A stretch of 64,000 nucleotides of DNA from OMIW01 sp044235645 (GCA_044235645.1 JBIIHQ010000002.1:62001-126000), one strand, 5' to 3'. Shown: positions 1 to 10,724, counted from the stretch's first letter. Program-made: numbers and translations. Notes: generated by a model not told the origin, from the letters alone.

Positions 1-3000
1 CCCTCAACAAACTGTCTCCCTGCATGAAGGAGAATCTGTGCCCGGACCATTTCAGGACGAACCAGAAGCAGTGCTAGCGAATCCTGAAGTTGATCCCGAA
101 AGCCGAACGCTCCGCCACTCTGATAAAATCCCGTACGAGCAAAAAGTCGGCACCCGATCGTCTGATAGAGTAGCCATCCGTTCACAAGAATATCAAAGCT
201 TCGTTCAGGAGTTTTAACCTGTATCGCCGATAGAGTGCGATCCCACCAATGGTTGGCTATTTCGCGATCATGAGTATACGTCTCATGTTGTCGGTAGTGG
301 GGCACCGTGGAACGAAGCCCCTCGAGAGAGTCACATTCACCGAGAAAGAAAAGAGCTGTCCGTTCTTCGCCTGGTTCAAGATTGAGGTGTACCTTGATTA
401 CCCCGCACGAAACAAAACCTGATCCGACTCGCTGTGATAGCTGGACAAGATTTCGCCGATTAGTTCGCTGACTTGAGGAACGCAGTGATCCAGCCGATTC
501 AAGACTTAACGGATTGCTAACATCTCGGTCACGACCAATAAACTCCATTTTGTCGGTTGTGAATGAAATGATGCTGAGGTTTGAACCGATAAAGACCACT
601 TTGCCAGCAAACTCATTGTTATAGCGGTTGACCGCGGAAAGTACCTGAGCACCTGGCTCGTATGCTGTGGAAATATGTCTCTGAGCTTCTTCGGGTGCTA
701 TTCCCAGGACCCAATCAACATAAAGATATAATTCAAGTCGTCGCTGAACCACGTCCTCATTCTTCAATCTCAGAGACCACCATTTGACTGGCGAATCAGA
801 AGCGACCCGAATCGTAAGTTCTGAGGAGATACCTATATGATTGGCCTGAAACAGGCTTTCTCCAAATCGATGAGTTACGATCGTCCTTGAATCCCGTGAC
901 ACCGGACCGGGTGTCGGACACCACACATGACCACTTTCGGTATCCCGAAGATACACCACCTCGCCCGCCGGGTCGCTCACTGGATCGTTGGACCATGGCG
1001 AAAGGCGATTCTCCCGACTGTTCTGAGCCCAGGTGTACCCGCCTCCCGACTCAGTAACTAAGGTTCCGAAACGCCTGTTAGCTAGTACATTACTCCACGG
1101 CAGAGGAGGGGTGGATGATTGGGAGACGATCAGCTGATATCCCCGCCCCTCTTCAACAAAGGACCCGTAGCCGTTGTCGAATTCACCGATCTTCGGTTGC
1201 AGGGCGATCAGTGGGTATTCCATCTGTCGACTCAGATCAAGCATGCCGGGAGCTGGAGGTGCAGCAATTGCGAAGAGCTGATCGAGCTTTAGTTGATCTT
1301 CAAGTGAGCCATCAGCTCCGGAGAAGACGGCACGAGCAACGGCTCCCAGAAGAGTGAGCTCTTCGTTCGAGAGTTGGGATGCGGCGCGAAGGAAGATGCC
1401 ACCATTCTTATCGAGCATGCCAGAGCTTGGGGTCGAGCGGATGATGTGTAGTACCTCTTCCTGAAGCTCCTGAAAGTAGCCTCCCGGATACTCGTTTACA
1501 ATGACGAGGTCCGATGAGATCCCCCTTGCCCTGAGGTAGGCGTGGCCGAGGATAATTTCCCGAGCCAATTTAAGGTGGCCTCCGTCGTAAATTTTAAGGA
1601 GGATTATCGGCAGGTCCCCGGAAATCCCAAATCTCCAAAGTGCTGATTGTTGGAGATGATTGCGAGTAATCAGCTCCGCAGAGGCTCTCAAATGCTCAAC
1701 GGGAAAGAGAATGGCGGTACCGAGGGCCTGGAAGAGATGGGTCTGCCGGGCAGTATATTGCTCATTCCGCAGCTCAATACGGCTCTGACTCCACGCCAGT
1801 TCAAAAGCTCTCGTAATACTGTGAAAATCACGGTATTTGCTGGTGAGATGCTGTAGTACGTCCGGAGAACGTGCTACTCCCGTGATAAAAGATAATGCAT
1901 GAGATTCAGTGGGGTCGAGCTCGATCCGAGCACGAAGACTGAAGCAAGGGTCTAGCACACTTCCAGCGGTATTTGATAGCTTCCGCTGTCCCATCGCAAA
2001 AGGGTTGTTAATAGTTCGGCCTCGTCCGATAAAGGTGGGACGTGATGTCTCGTACTGGAGTCTATCCCATACCGTTCTCATGACAACCGAGTGGAAGAGA
2101 AGAAGGGGAGCTTCGTGTCGTGATCGAGGGCGACGGGATAGGATTAAGGCATCATGCTCTTCGTCGAAAACTGATTCGACAAATAGTCGTTGAAAAGCTG
2201 GATGAGCCCGATCAGCGCGCGCGGAAACCAAAGCGACCTCTCCGAAGCTCGTGACCTCCAGATTTCGCTTTCTATCGGAAAGATTGGTGAGGGTTAATCG
2301 TCGAACCTCAACATTATCCTCCTGCGCAACGGTGATTTCCAGAAGGCTCAGTATCTGATTATCCCTTCTACAGAACTCTGCTTTATCGCCCTTGAATACC
2401 ACGGAATAAAGCTCGGGTTCAGTTCGGGATGGATTGAATGTGGCTGACCAAAAGTCGCCTGAGTCGAGGTCTCGAATGAAAAGAACTGATCCCCACAGAT
2501 TTGCAGTCAGATCCTCTCTCCAACGGGTAACGGCGATATCACGCTCGAATGAAATAAATCCGCTTCCCGAATTGTCTACCATCGTGGTGAAGGTTCCGTT
2601 CGAGAGAAGATGAGTTGATGGATATTGGGTGAAGGGCGAAGAAAAGAGCCTCTCTTTACGACTGCCCTCGCGCTCAGACTCCTTTGTCGCAAATGCGAGG
2701 GGAGATTGGCGCGGCTCAGAATGCGGTATGCGAGAGGGAAACTTCTCATGAAGCAAAACCTCGACCGCCTTAATAATTGGATCTTGATGAAATCGCTCCT
2801 GAAAAACCCCGTCACACAGGACATTCGCAATCGTCGGAAGGCTCATCCCTTGATGGTGGGCAAAAAAGGAACGCACGACGTGAAATGTCTCGTCTTCGGT
2901 GAGCCGATCTTCAGTAAAATCGATCGCTTCGTAAAATCCGTATTCTCCGCGAAATCCATCTCTCTCCAGTCGACGGAGGTTTTGCACGGCAGCTATTGGT

Positions 3001-6000
3001 CGAATGGGCAGTGCTAACACCGTCGAATAAGGTGAAACGACGAGGTCGTTTTCCAGGCCTCGCTTGAGACCAAGGCCGGGGACTCCGAACGCACGATACT
3101 GGTACGTTGCATTCAGATCGACTCCGCTATGAGCCGACTCGGAGATTCCCCACGGAACACCTCGCCGAGTTGCATACTCCCGCTGTGTATCGATGACTCT
3201 CCGATAGGTTTGCCCGAGAAGAGTCTCGGCGTAATCGCGTTGTACTACAAGAGGCATCAGGTATTCGAACATGGTGCCACTCCAAGACGCGAGCGCCGCT
3301 CCTCCCGGAGTATCGACGAGGGTGCGACCGAGCGAAAACCAATGCTTCATCGGCGCATCTCCCTTAGCGATTGCTATCATGCTGAGCAGTCGCGATTCCG
3401 AGGCAAGGAGATCGTAGAAGCTCCGATCTTTTCGGGCCATCTCGACGTTGAGACCAATCACAAATAAATTTTTTGACCCGTCAAATAGAAAGGAAAAATC
3501 GAGCTCCTCAAAGATATCGGTGCAGGCTTGCTTGGTTTTATCAACGAGGATTTTTAAATCACCTAGTATGGTGGCTGATCGTCGTGCCGCGCTTGCCCAC
3601 GGAGCCTGACCGACTTTACCTTGGCCAGCATCCTCAGGTAGATCATTCGTCGACGCGAGGGATAGGGCCATCGCGAGAATTGAAGAAGGTGACGCCTCAG
3701 TTAATGCCAGGCTTGCAACGAGCCTCCCTTCGTCGGGAGAAACCCCAGCCTGAGAGCACCGTTCAACAAAAGGGGCAACCCATCCCACGAGCTCTCGCTG
3801 CTCAAGCAGCTGTGCGAGCTCTCCGATTTCCGCAAATACTTCCCTCAGCGTATTCTGCCTGCCTGAATCAGCTTCCTCAGGACCATCCAAGCTACATATC
3901 CCAGAGATCGCTGAGACAATCTCCTCGAAAAGCTGGACGGTAAGGCGGTCATTGTTGGTATACTTGTCAAGAACTCCCCGAATGGGTTCAATTGTATTAC
4001 TGAGGTGGGACTTCTCTTGCTGAAGGGCGGTCAGACGGGCAATGAGATGGTGGATAAATGAAGGTTTGATTATTGGAGCTCGCCATAGCGCATCGAGAGA
4101 AGTTCGTACCGCAAGGAGGTGACCCGCAAAATTGCCGCTATCAACCGAGGAGACGTAACGAGGGTGGAGCGGAGCAAGAGTCCTGATATCGTACCAGTTG
4201 AGTAGATGACCATTGTACCGTTCGAGTTTGGGTAAGGTTTCGAAAATCTTGGATAGAAGGGAAAGAACTGTCCTACTATCCTCGTAACCGAGCTCATATG
4301 CCGACAAAGCGCTCAACATCGACAGGCTGATGTTAGTTGGGGAGGTACGCTCTGCCACAACTCGCTGCGGGGTTTGCTGGAGATTATCTGGAATGAGGTA
4401 ATGGTATTCCGGACGAAGGTGATCTCTGAAATATCTCCAGGTTTGATATCCCACGGAGAGCAGATAACCCCGATCCTCGGGAGAGAGACTAGATGTTGGG
4501 GGCTGGGGACGAGCTGCAAGGAGGGTTGCTGCTACCGGAGAGAGAAACCAGATCGTGATAAGTGGGAGGGCGGTTGAGAGTCGATCAGGAGCGGATGCTG
4601 AGATGAGGATCGCTGTGAGAGCGGAGATGCGGAGTGCTGGAGCAAGAGAACGTACAAAGCTCCCAAATGAAGAACCAAGTCGTCGCTCAGATGCTGCCGC
4701 GGTCTCCCATTCAAGAAGTTTCGCTCTCGGGCCATATATCCGATAGAGGGTCACACTTACCGCATGAACCATAAGATATGCTTGGTGGGGCAAAAATATC
4801 AGAAACAGTACTGCCTGTGCTCCGTGTTGTACGAGGTCTCGCCCAACTCCTCGAAGGTAGGCCCCGAGGGATATCCCCATCGGTGGTGAAAGAACGACTC
4901 CAGCGACGCTCGTGTACATCGGGAACATGATGACGGGGAGCATGACGAGAGCCCAAGCGAGCGCGCTACCAGGAAGAATCGTCCACGATGCCACGAGAAA
5001 GAGAAATAGCATCGGAGCAACAAGGCTTCTCCGAAGGTTATCGAAGAGCTTCCACTTCCCCAACGTGGTAAGAGTAGATGGAACCTTTGTGTAGGCTGCA
5101 TCCGGGACGGTAGAACCGAGCCATGGAAGAAGCTGCCAATCGCCCCGAACCCAGCGATGTTGCCGTCGAGCATGAACGTGGTATCGCGATGGCACCTCGT
5201 CGTAGACTTCAATGTCGGTGGCAAGCCCGGTCCGAGCAAATATGCCCTCGAAAAGGTCATGACTCAGGATTGCGTTTTCTGGCACTCGCCCCTCGAGCAC
5301 CTTTGAAAAAACAGATACATCGTAAATTCCCTTACCGAGGAATGAGGCATCCCCGAATACATCCTGATAAAAGTCAGATATTGTCTGAGTATAGGGATCA
5401 AGTCCCAGATCCCACGAATAAATTCGAGAAAAACGGGAGGCAAAGCCACTGGGGAGTGAATAGCTTACCCGTGGTTGAATAATACCGTAACCACGCTTAA
5501 CCATCCGATTAACGGGATCGATCACAGCCTTATTTAGCGGATGCGAGATTGTACCGATGAGTTTTCGCGCGCCATGAGGTGATAAGTGTGAGTCTCCATC
5601 AAGGGTTATAACATACTTGATGGAACGCAAGAGGGTGCGTTCCTGTTCGCTTAACAAAAAGGAGGTCGGCCCTTTACCCTCGATCTCGCGGTTGAGTTCT
5701 TCAATTTTACCTCGTTTTCGTTCCCAGCCCATGTAGCATCGCTCCCGATCGTTCCATCGTCGTTCGCGGAAGAAGATAAAGAAGCGGGGTGCCTCGGGGG
5801 TGAACCCGTGCCGAGAATTGAGAGCGGCGATTGCCGCACGACCTGTCGCGATTATATCGCGGTCCAGCGATTCGTCGGGTGTTTTCCGGTCAGGAAGATC
5901 GGCGGTGATCGCGAGGAAAATGTTATCATCTTCGTTGGCGTGCCACCGCACTTCGAGGCTGTCGATGCACGATGAGAGGGAGTCGCGATTGTCGAAAATT

Positions 6001-7559
6001 CCGTGCACTATCATCAATGTGCGGCTGGTTTCAGGGATGCCATCTTCAAGACGCAACTTTGGTAATGCAGAGGGCCGAATGCACTGATGGATGCACCATT
6101 GAATAAGACTCATTGCGACATCTGATGCAGGGATACATGCAACCAAGAAGAGTATTGCCGCGGCAAACCAGCCACTGCCAAGAGACAGTGCCCACATCAC
6201 AAGGAGTGTCGAGAGGGTGAGAGCGGAGATACCAATGGCCCCCGCATAAAGAGGAAGCGCGTATCGGCGGAGCATTCTCGCTCCAATCATCGGAATGGAG
6301 GGGCGGTACCCAATCATGTGCTCAAAAAGCGATCTACCCTCATCAACAAGGTAGTACCCAATATGGCGTCGTGCTTCGGCACGGTGTCCTTCGATCGGAT
6401 CGTCGAATTCCGGAGGATTTTCGGTCAATGTGACGAGCCGCTCAGCTATTTCATGCTCGGCCAGCCGAGAGCGTTTTGCGAGAATTTCAAGATGGTGTCG
6501 GTAGAGGTCTCTCGTCTCAAAGTCGCATTCGAGATAAACCCCGCTTGGATCTCGAAGGAATTCCCGATGGACAAGGCTCATTGACTCGAACCATTCGCGC
6601 CAGTTAATACTACTCATCTCGCGCATCGAGGTGATCGAATTTGCTATCGAGATCTGGTCAAACGCCTGACGCTGATGATCGGTGCGAATGAGCTCCTCAG
6701 GATCGGCACCCTGTTCCCGAATCCGCTCTTCGAACCATTTCAGTGCTAGTGGGGCTCGCCCTCCACGCAATCGTAGCTGACGAAGCACGTGGACAGCGCC
6801 TCTTCCCCCAAGTGAAGGGCGACCCTTAATTTCTTTGGCGAGCTCGATCAGAGTATCGGTACCGGCGTGGGTCGTGCTTACCTCGGTGGAGGTTGTCACC
6901 CGTTGCAGAAATCCATCGACGTAGAGTAGTTCCTCCCGCTCCTCGATGATTCGTTGAATTAACCTTCGGAGGTTTTCGACCAGCGCAAACTTCAGCATCA
7001 GCGGGACCGCCCAGAGCTCTCCGGTGGTGAGGGGTTTGCGCGATTGAAAGCCCGTGATAAACGCGCTGAGAATCTCCGGCTCAACGACGGAATCGGAGTG
7101 AATGATTATTTCGAGGGTCAGCGCATAAACCCGAGGGTACCCGGCGGACTCTCCCTCGGCGACCTTGGGGAGAGTTTTGTCATATTTTTTCGGGAAAAAG
7201 CGGCGAACTTCGGATATGTGCTGCAACACAATATGGTGATTATCAAGCAGCCATTCCGCACCAGGAGATAGGCTCTCTCCCCGTTTTGCCGCATCGGCGA
7301 GGGTGCGGTAGGCCGCATCCAGGAAAGCGACGTTACTAAGAAACCGACTCCGAAGGGCACTGCTGCTTCTTCCATCTCGATAGGCGGTGTCGTTATCGGC
7401 GAGGGTCGCTGCCCGCTCATAAAGGCCCTCATTGGCGAGGATGGTGGCTCGGAGGGGGTCAACGGGCTCGGTCGGCATTCGGGTGGCGAAACGGGGGGTA
7501 CGTAGGGAGGAGAGCAGGGTGGCAAGGGGTGAGGGCAGGGACGGGCGCGGGTGCTTCAT
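1..7559 (-). CDS. ndvB: Cyclic beta-1,2-glucan synthase (NdvB/ChvB type), C-terminus cut by window edge
   Basis: About 2,519 residues read without a stop from ATG at 7559 to the left edge. Family members are near 2,800 residues, so the end of the GH94 phosphorylase domain is missing. Order of parts: soluble N-terminal region; membrane segments near residues 423-490; the glycosyltransferase (GT84) core with ITLDGDSHL near residue 654 and QHRWVRGDW near residue 804 (the D..D and QxxRW motifs of processive glycosyltransferases); further membrane segments near 830-980; then a long region matching the chain-length-controlling part of the family. The enzyme makes periplasmic cyclic glucans from UDP-glucose at the inner membrane, and these are used in osmoadaptation and host contact. 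No strong Shine-Dalgarno lies before the start; Met28 is an alternative. The gene stands alone and is divergent from the next one. Confidence 0.93.
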   Translation of the reverse strand, partial: MKHPRPSLPSPLATLLSSLRTPRFATRMPTEPVDPLRATILANEGLYERAATLADNDTAYRDGRSSSALRSRFLSNVAFLDAAYRTLADAAKRGESLSPGAEWLLDNHHIVLQHISEVRRFFPKKYDKTLPKVAEGESAGYPRVYALTLEIIIHSDSVVEPEILSAFITGFQSRKPLTTGELWAVPLMLKFALVENLRRLIQRIIEEREELLYVDGFLQRVTTSTEVSTTHAGTDTLIELAKEIKGRPSLGGRGAVHVLRQLRLRGGRAPLALKWFEERIREQGADPEELIRTDHQRQAFDQISIANSITSMREMSSINWREWFESMSLVHREFLRDPSGVYLECDFETRDLYRHHLEILAKRSRLAEHEIAERLVTLTENPPEFDDPIEGHRAEARRHIGYYLVDEGRSLFEHMIGYRPSIPMIGARMLRRYALPLYAGAIGISALTLSTLLVMWALSLGSGWFAAAILFLVACIPASDVAMSLIQWCIHQCIRPSALPKLRLEDGIPETSRTLMIVHGIFDNRDSLSSCIDSLEVRWHANEDDNIFLAITADLPDRKTPDESLDRDIIATGRAAIAALNSRHGFTPEAPRFFIFFRERRWNDRERCYMGWERKRGKIEELNREIEGKGPTSFLLSEQERTLLRSIKYVITLDGDSHLSPHGARKLIGTISHPLNKAVIDPVNRMVKRGYGIIQPRVSYSLPSGFASRFSRIYSWDLGLDPYTQTISDFYQDVFGDASFLGKGIYDVSVFSKVLEGRVPENAILSHDLFEGIFARTGLATDIEVYDEVPSRYHVHARRQHRWVRGDWQLLPWLGSTVPDAAYTKVPSTLTTLGKWKLFDNLRRSLVAPMLFLFLVASWTILPGSALAWALVMLPVIMFPMYTSVAGVVLSPPMGISLGAYLRGVGRDLVQHGAQAVLFLIFLPHQAYLMVHAVSVTLYRIYGPRAKLLEWETAAASERRLGSSFGSFVRSLAPALRISALTAILISASAPDRLSTALPLITIWFLSPVAATLLAARPQPPTSSLSPEDRGYLLSVGYQTWRYFRDHLRPEYHYLIPDNLQQTPQRVVAERTSPTNISLSMLSALSAYELGYEDSRTVLSLLSKIFETLPKLERYNGHLLNWYDIRTLAPLHPRYVSSVDSGNFAGHLLAVRTSLDALWRAPIIKPSFIHHLIARLTALQQEKSHLSNTIEPIRGVLDKYTNNDRLTVQLFEEIVSAISGICSLDGPEEADSGRQNTLREVFAEIGELAQLLEQRELVGWVAPFVERCSQAGVSPDEGRLVASLALTEASPSSILAMALSLASTNDLPEDAGQGKVGQAPWASAARRSATILGDLKILVDKTKQACTDIFEELDFSFLFDGSKNLFVIGLNVEMARKDRSFYDLLASESRLLSMIAIAKGDAPMKHWFSLGRTLVDTPGGAALASWSGTMFEYLMPLVVQRDYAETLLGQTYRRVIDTQREYATRRGVPWGISESAHSGVDLNATYQYRAFGVPGLGLKRGLENDLVVSPYSTVLALPIRPIAAVQNLRRLERDGFRGEYGFYEAIDFTEDRLTEDETFHVVRSFFAHHQGMSLPTIANVLCDGVFQERFHQDPIIKAVEVLLHEKFPSRIPHSEPRQSPLAFATKESEREGSRKERLFSSPFTQYPSTHLLSNGTFTTMVDNSGSGFISFERDIAVTRWREDLTANLWGSVLFIRDLDSGDFWSATFNPSRTEPELYSVVFKGDKAEFCRRDNQILSLLEITVAQEDNVEVRRLTLTNLSDRKRNLEVTSFGEVALVSARADRAHPAFQRLFVESVFDEEHDALILSRRPRSRHEAPLLLFHSVVMRTVWDRLQYETSRPTFIGRGRTINNPFAMGQRKLSNTAGSVLDPCFSLRARIELDPTESHALSFITGVARSPDVLQHLTSKYRDFHSITRAFELAWSQSRIELRNEQYTARQTHLFQALGTAILFPVEHLRASAELITRNHLQQSALWRFGISGDLPIILLKIYDGGHLKLAREIILGHAYLRARGISSDLVIVNEYPGGYFQELQEEVLHIIRSTPSSGMLDKNGGIFLRAASQLSNEELTLLGAVARAVFSGADGSLEDQLKLDQLFAIAAPPAPGMLDLSRQMEYPLIALQPKIGEFDNGYGSFVEEGRGYQLIVSQSSTPPLPWSNVLANRRFGTLVTESGGGYTWAQNSRENRLSPWSNDPVSDPAGEVVYLRDTESGHVWCPTPGPVSRDSRTIVTHRFGESLFQANHIGISSELTIRVASDSPVKWWSLRLKNEDVVQRRLELYLYVDWVLGIAPEEAQRHISTAYEPGAQVLSAVNRYNNEFAGKVVFIGSNLSIISFTTDKMEFIGRDRDVSNPLSLESAGSLRSSSQRTNRRNLVQLSQRVGSGFVSCGVIKVHLNLEPGEERTALFFLGECDSLEGLRSTVPHYRQHETYTHDREIANHWWDRTLSAIQVKTPERSFDILVNGWLLYQTIGCRLFARTGFYQSGGAFGFRDQLQDSLALLLVRPEMVRAQILLHAGRQFVE

Positions 7560-7861
7560 TGGAGGCCGTATTGTTTGGGGGTGAGTATGCTTTGGGGGGT
7601 GCCTAGAGGTTAGCTCGAGTGAAGGTTGTCGTAATGATTACTGTATGATGGTTGGGGACTAATCGCCAGATGGGGTGGAGGTGGAGAATTTCCAAGGAGT
7701 ATGAATATTATGCGGAGGGCGTGAGTGTACTGCCGATTGGGAAGTGAATCAGGTTGTGAAGAAAGTTAGGGCACATAGGAGCCCAGAGCCCGGATAACCC
7801 TTAAGAAGCGTCTTATACGGATATCTGATGGTCTCCGTTCGTTCAGGAAAAAAGGAAATTT
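7560..7861. other. Divergent intergenic region upstream of ndvB
   Basis: About 300 bases between two divergent genes, so it should hold both promoters. I could not fix -35/-10 boxes with confidence. The one clear element is the 11-base palindrome at 7631-7641. A purine-rich AAGGAAA just before 7862 serves the rightward gene. Confidence 0.5.
7631..7641. promoter_or_regulatory. Short palindrome GTAAT-G-ATTAC, possible operator
   Basis: Perfect 5-base arms around one central base, in the divergent region between ndvB and the next gene. The size suits a dimeric repressor site, but an 11-base palindrome can arise by chance and no second copy was noticed. Confidence 0.25.
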
Positions 7862-8845
7862 ATGGTACTGCCGCCGCTTGTTGGTTTATTCGGTCCCGCA
7901 TCAACTCAATATCCACAAGTGGGCGGGGGATATGCGGGGGGGGGGTTGCCATCCCTTTACCAATATCCGGGTTACACGCCGTTTCCATCAGGCAGTCCCC
8001 TCTCGGGAGCCAATTGGTTATCGAACCTTTTCACTGTGAATTCTCGAGGCATCGTGCCAGGATGCTCGGGCTATGATAGCTCAGGACCATTCAGTTCATT
8101 GACGAGTGGGTTGAATAATTTCAGTGGCTTAGTCGTGGCGGCAGCGACAGCAACGACCTTAGTAGACCTCGGGGCGAGAGCAATCGGGGGTCTGTTCGGG
8201 GGGTTATTTGGCAGGCGTCAGCCGGCGCTAGACCCGATGGTATTTGCGGGAAATGGGATTACCTCCGGGCAGTATGCGCCACAATCGCAGGAGATGATAC
8301 TCAACTCACGCTACTTCGGGGGTTTGAAGATTAACATGCAGGCGGTCCCTTACGAGGTTGCACCAGCGGTGCTCCAGCAGACAAATACTGTACTGACTGC
8401 GCTCCGCCAAGTCGGCTTTCAACCGGGTTCGGTCACACAGATCTCTGCGAAAGCAGATGGATCCTTAACTTTTCGGTTGGGTTCCCGAGATTTGACCTTT
8501 CGTAATGTGGGAAATAGCTCAGCGGATGTCGTTACTGCCCTCCAAGCGAACTATCATGGATTGCTGCAAGGAACAGTTCGGGAGATAATTGTTCAGCCTG
8601 GGATTTTTCGGTATCCATGGTCGGGGTCGCAGGGTCAGACGAACGGCCAGTGGGGACCGGTGGGGGGGTATTCCGGCGCGCCGGTACAAACTCCGTTACC
8701 AACGCCTCCCGGGGGAGGCTTCCGCGCGCCTACGTACGCGCAATCGCGACCGGGGTACAATCCTGGAGCCTTGTCGCAGTATTTTGCAAACAATCCTTTA
8801 TCGGGTCTATTTAACCCCACGTCTAACCCCACGACGGTCGGGTAG
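7862..8845 (+). CDS. Unknown Gly/Pro-rich protein
   Basis: A 327-residue protein that I do not recognise. The N-terminal ~60 residues are rich in Gly, Pro, Tyr and Ser. A hydrophobic Ala/Gly stretch follows near residues 95-118 with repeated G-x-x-x-G spacing (GGLFGGLFG), suggesting a membrane-inserting or glycine-zipper segment. The middle (about 140-250) looks like a compact folded domain, and the C-terminal 80 residues are again Gly/Pro/Asn-rich and probably disordered. No classic signal peptide is visible. ATG 7862 is preceded by AAGGAAA. aroQ follows 21 bases downstream, so the two may share a transcript. The composition fits a surface or envelope protein, but that is a guess. Confidence 0.65.
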   Translation: MVLPPLVGLFGPASTQYPQVGGGYAGGGLPSLYQYPGYTPFPSGSPLSGANWLSNLFTVNSRGIVPGCSGYDSSGPFSSLTSGLNNFSGLVVAAATATTLVDLGARAIGGLFGGLFGRRQPALDPMVFAGNGITSGQYAPQSQEMILNSRYFGGLKINMQAVPYEVAPAVLQQTNTVLTALRQVGFQPGSVTQISAKADGSLTFRLGSRDLTFRNVGNSSADVVTALQANYHGLLQGTVREIIVQPGIFRYPWSGSQGQTNGQWGPVGGYSGAPVQTPLPTPPGGGFRAPTYAQSRPGYNPGALSQYFANNPLSGLFNPTSNPTTVG

Positions 8846-8866
8846 TGACCGCTTCCTTGCCTCCTT

Positions 8867-9319
8867 ATGTTGACCCTTGCTCTTATCAACGGCCCAAATC
8901 TGAACCTATTGGGCGTTCGAGACCCGTCGATGTACGGCGCGACGACTCTTTCGTCGATTACGGAGCAGCTCACCATCACCGCCACCGCCAGTGGCGTGGC
9001 CCTTGAGCATTACCAGTCAAATAGCGAGGGTGCTCTTATAGATATTATTCAGGAGGGGCGGTCGCGTTGGGCGGGTTTGATCATCAATCCTGGGGGGTAT
9101 AGCCATACGAGTATCGCACTTCGGGACGCTCTCGAGATGTTGACCGTGCCGATTATCGAGGTTCATCTTTCAAACATTCATGCACGGGAGCCATTCCGCC
9201 ATCGGAGCTATGTGAGTCCTCTCGCGCGAGGGGTAATAGTTGGATTGGGGGCCCGCGGTTATCGTCTGGCCTTAGATGCATTGCTCGGTATTTTAGAGGA
9301 ACAGGGGTCCAGGGAATAG
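8867..9319 (+). CDS. aroQ: Type II 3-dehydroquinate dehydratase
   Basis: Converts 3-dehydroquinate to 3-dehydroshikimate in the cytoplasmic shikimate pathway; type II enzymes are dodecamers. The 150 residues match the usual length. Visible signatures are NGPNLNLLGVRDPSMYG at the start (catalytic Tyr and lid Arg), IINPGGYSHTSIALRDA (active-site Asn and His), and EVHLSNIHAREPFRH with the second catalytic His. All key residues are present. It lies 21 bases after the Gly/Pro-rich gene. A short hairpin with arms CCAGGG/CCCTGG overlaps its stop codon but has no T-tract. Confidence 0.96.
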   Translation: MLTLALINGPNLNLLGVRDPSMYGATTLSSITEQLTITATASGVALEHYQSNSEGALIDIIQEGRSRWAGLIINPGGYSHTSIALRDALEMLTVPIIEVHLSNIHAREPFRHRSYVSPLARGVIVGLGARGYRLALDALLGILEEQGSRE

Positions 9320-9485
9320 GAACCCTGGTTGAGGGAGAAAGAGTTTCCTCATGGGTTAGCGAGAGGGTTGTGTTGAGTCCCACTATAAACGGGGGTGGTA
9401 CGAGCCTCCTCCCTCATCCGAGAATACTCGGTAGTCGGCCTCATTTGACGGCTTTCCTATCTGCCTTGATTTGTAAGGAAGTTCC

Positions 9486-10553
9486 ATGCCCCCGTATGTG
9501 CAGCGCCTTAACCCTCTCGACCGAATCAACGATCTGGAGCTCTCGACCCGGCTGTTGATTGAGCAATGTTTTGCCACTGGGATTACTGTCGAGCTACTCG
9601 ATCGGACCAACAACTTCCTCCGTCTTTCTCAGGGGACCGTTACCCAGTATGTGCGCCAGGCCTCAAAGACGGGGGTGGATTCCTACATGACTTTTCTGGT
9701 CATGGAGAACAAGCAGGTGTGTAAGCTCATCCTCCACGAGGCCGGAGTGCGAGTCCCCGGAGGGGTACAGGTATCCTCGGCGGCCGAGGTGATTCAGTGC
9801 TACGAGATTCTGTCGGCTCATTCGGTCGTGGTAAAACCAACTACCACAAATTTTGGAATTGGGATCCACTTTTTGCGATATCCGTTCTCTGAGGGAGCTC
9901 TTGTCGATCTCGTTCAAAAAGGACTTCGGCACGATAGCTCTGTGCTGATAGAGGAGTGGATTCCTGGCAATGAATACCGGTTCATTGTTGTCGATTTCGC
10001 GGTAGAGGGGGTCTGTCAGAGGATACCAGCGAATGTTGTCGGTGATGGAGTCAGCTCTATAGCAGAGCTTGTTGCAAAAAAGAACGATGACCCTCGAAGA
10101 GGCGTTGGTCACACCATGCCATTGGAGAAGATACAGCTTGGTGAGGCAGAGCTTATGATGTTGCAGTCGCAGGGGCTCAGCCAGTCGAGTGTGCCCAAGC
10201 TCGGTAAGGAGATTTTTTTGCGACAGAATTCAAATATTAGCACCGGCGGGGATTCGATAGATCGGACTGATGATGTGCACCCTGGCTATAAGGAGATAGC
10301 GAATGCGGCAGCGCGCGCCGTCGCGTCGCGAATAACGGGATTAGATATGATAATCGAGGACCCCTCAGTTCCGCCGTCCCCCGATAACCATGCGGTTATT
10401 GAGATGAACTTTAACCCCGTGCTTTATATTCATGAACAACCATTCCGGGGAACTGGTCGGCCAGTGACGAAAGCGGTTCTTCGGGCGCTCGGTTTTCGGG
10501 TTGAGGAGGAGCGAAGGGGCGGACAAGGTAAGGGCATGCAATCGGTTGCGTAA
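9486..10553 (+). CDS. Stand-alone GshF-type ATP-grasp ligase, probable glutathione synthetase
   Basis: A 355-residue ATP-grasp protein that lines up with the C-terminal half of bifunctional GshF. Recognisable blocks are TKTGVDSY-like ASKTGVDSYM, VVVKPTTTNFGIGI, VLIEEWIPGNEYRF, RIPANVVGDG, LEKIQLGEAE, FLRQNSNISTGGDSID and VIEMNFNPVLYIHEQP. In GshF this half joins glycine to gamma-glutamylcysteine using ATP. Cyanophycin synthetase ATP-grasp domains are more distant relatives. The N-terminal ligase half of GshF is absent; a separate glutamate-cysteine ligase lies 1.4 kb away on the other strand. AAGGAAG precedes ATG 9486. The family match is firm; the reaction is inferred from the family plus the neighbouring gshA. 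Confidence 0.85.
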   Translation: MPPYVQRLNPLDRINDLELSTRLLIEQCFATGITVELLDRTNNFLRLSQGTVTQYVRQASKTGVDSYMTFLVMENKQVCKLILHEAGVRVPGGVQVSSAAEVIQCYEILSAHSVVVKPTTTNFGIGIHFLRYPFSEGALVDLVQKGLRHDSSVLIEEWIPGNEYRFIVVDFAVEGVCQRIPANVVGDGVSSIAELVAKKNDDPRRGVGHTMPLEKIQLGEAELMMLQSQGLSQSSVPKLGKEIFLRQNSNISTGGDSIDRTDDVHPGYKEIANAAARAVASRITGLDMIIEDPSVPPSPDNHAVIEMNFNPVLYIHEQPFRGTGRPVTKAVLRALGFRVEEERRGGQGKGMQSVA

Positions 10554-10724
10554 GACACGAAAGGTAGCTTGGCCTCAACAAGTATAGCTTTCGACCGAGA
10601 GGATACTCTGTCGAATTGCTGAGGGGCTTCTTGGAGGGGCAAAGGGAGGTGTCTTCGAGAGGATCGACAGGCGCCTTTATCGATTTGTGATTCCTCCTCC
10701 CTCCACGATTATTCCACGACCAAT

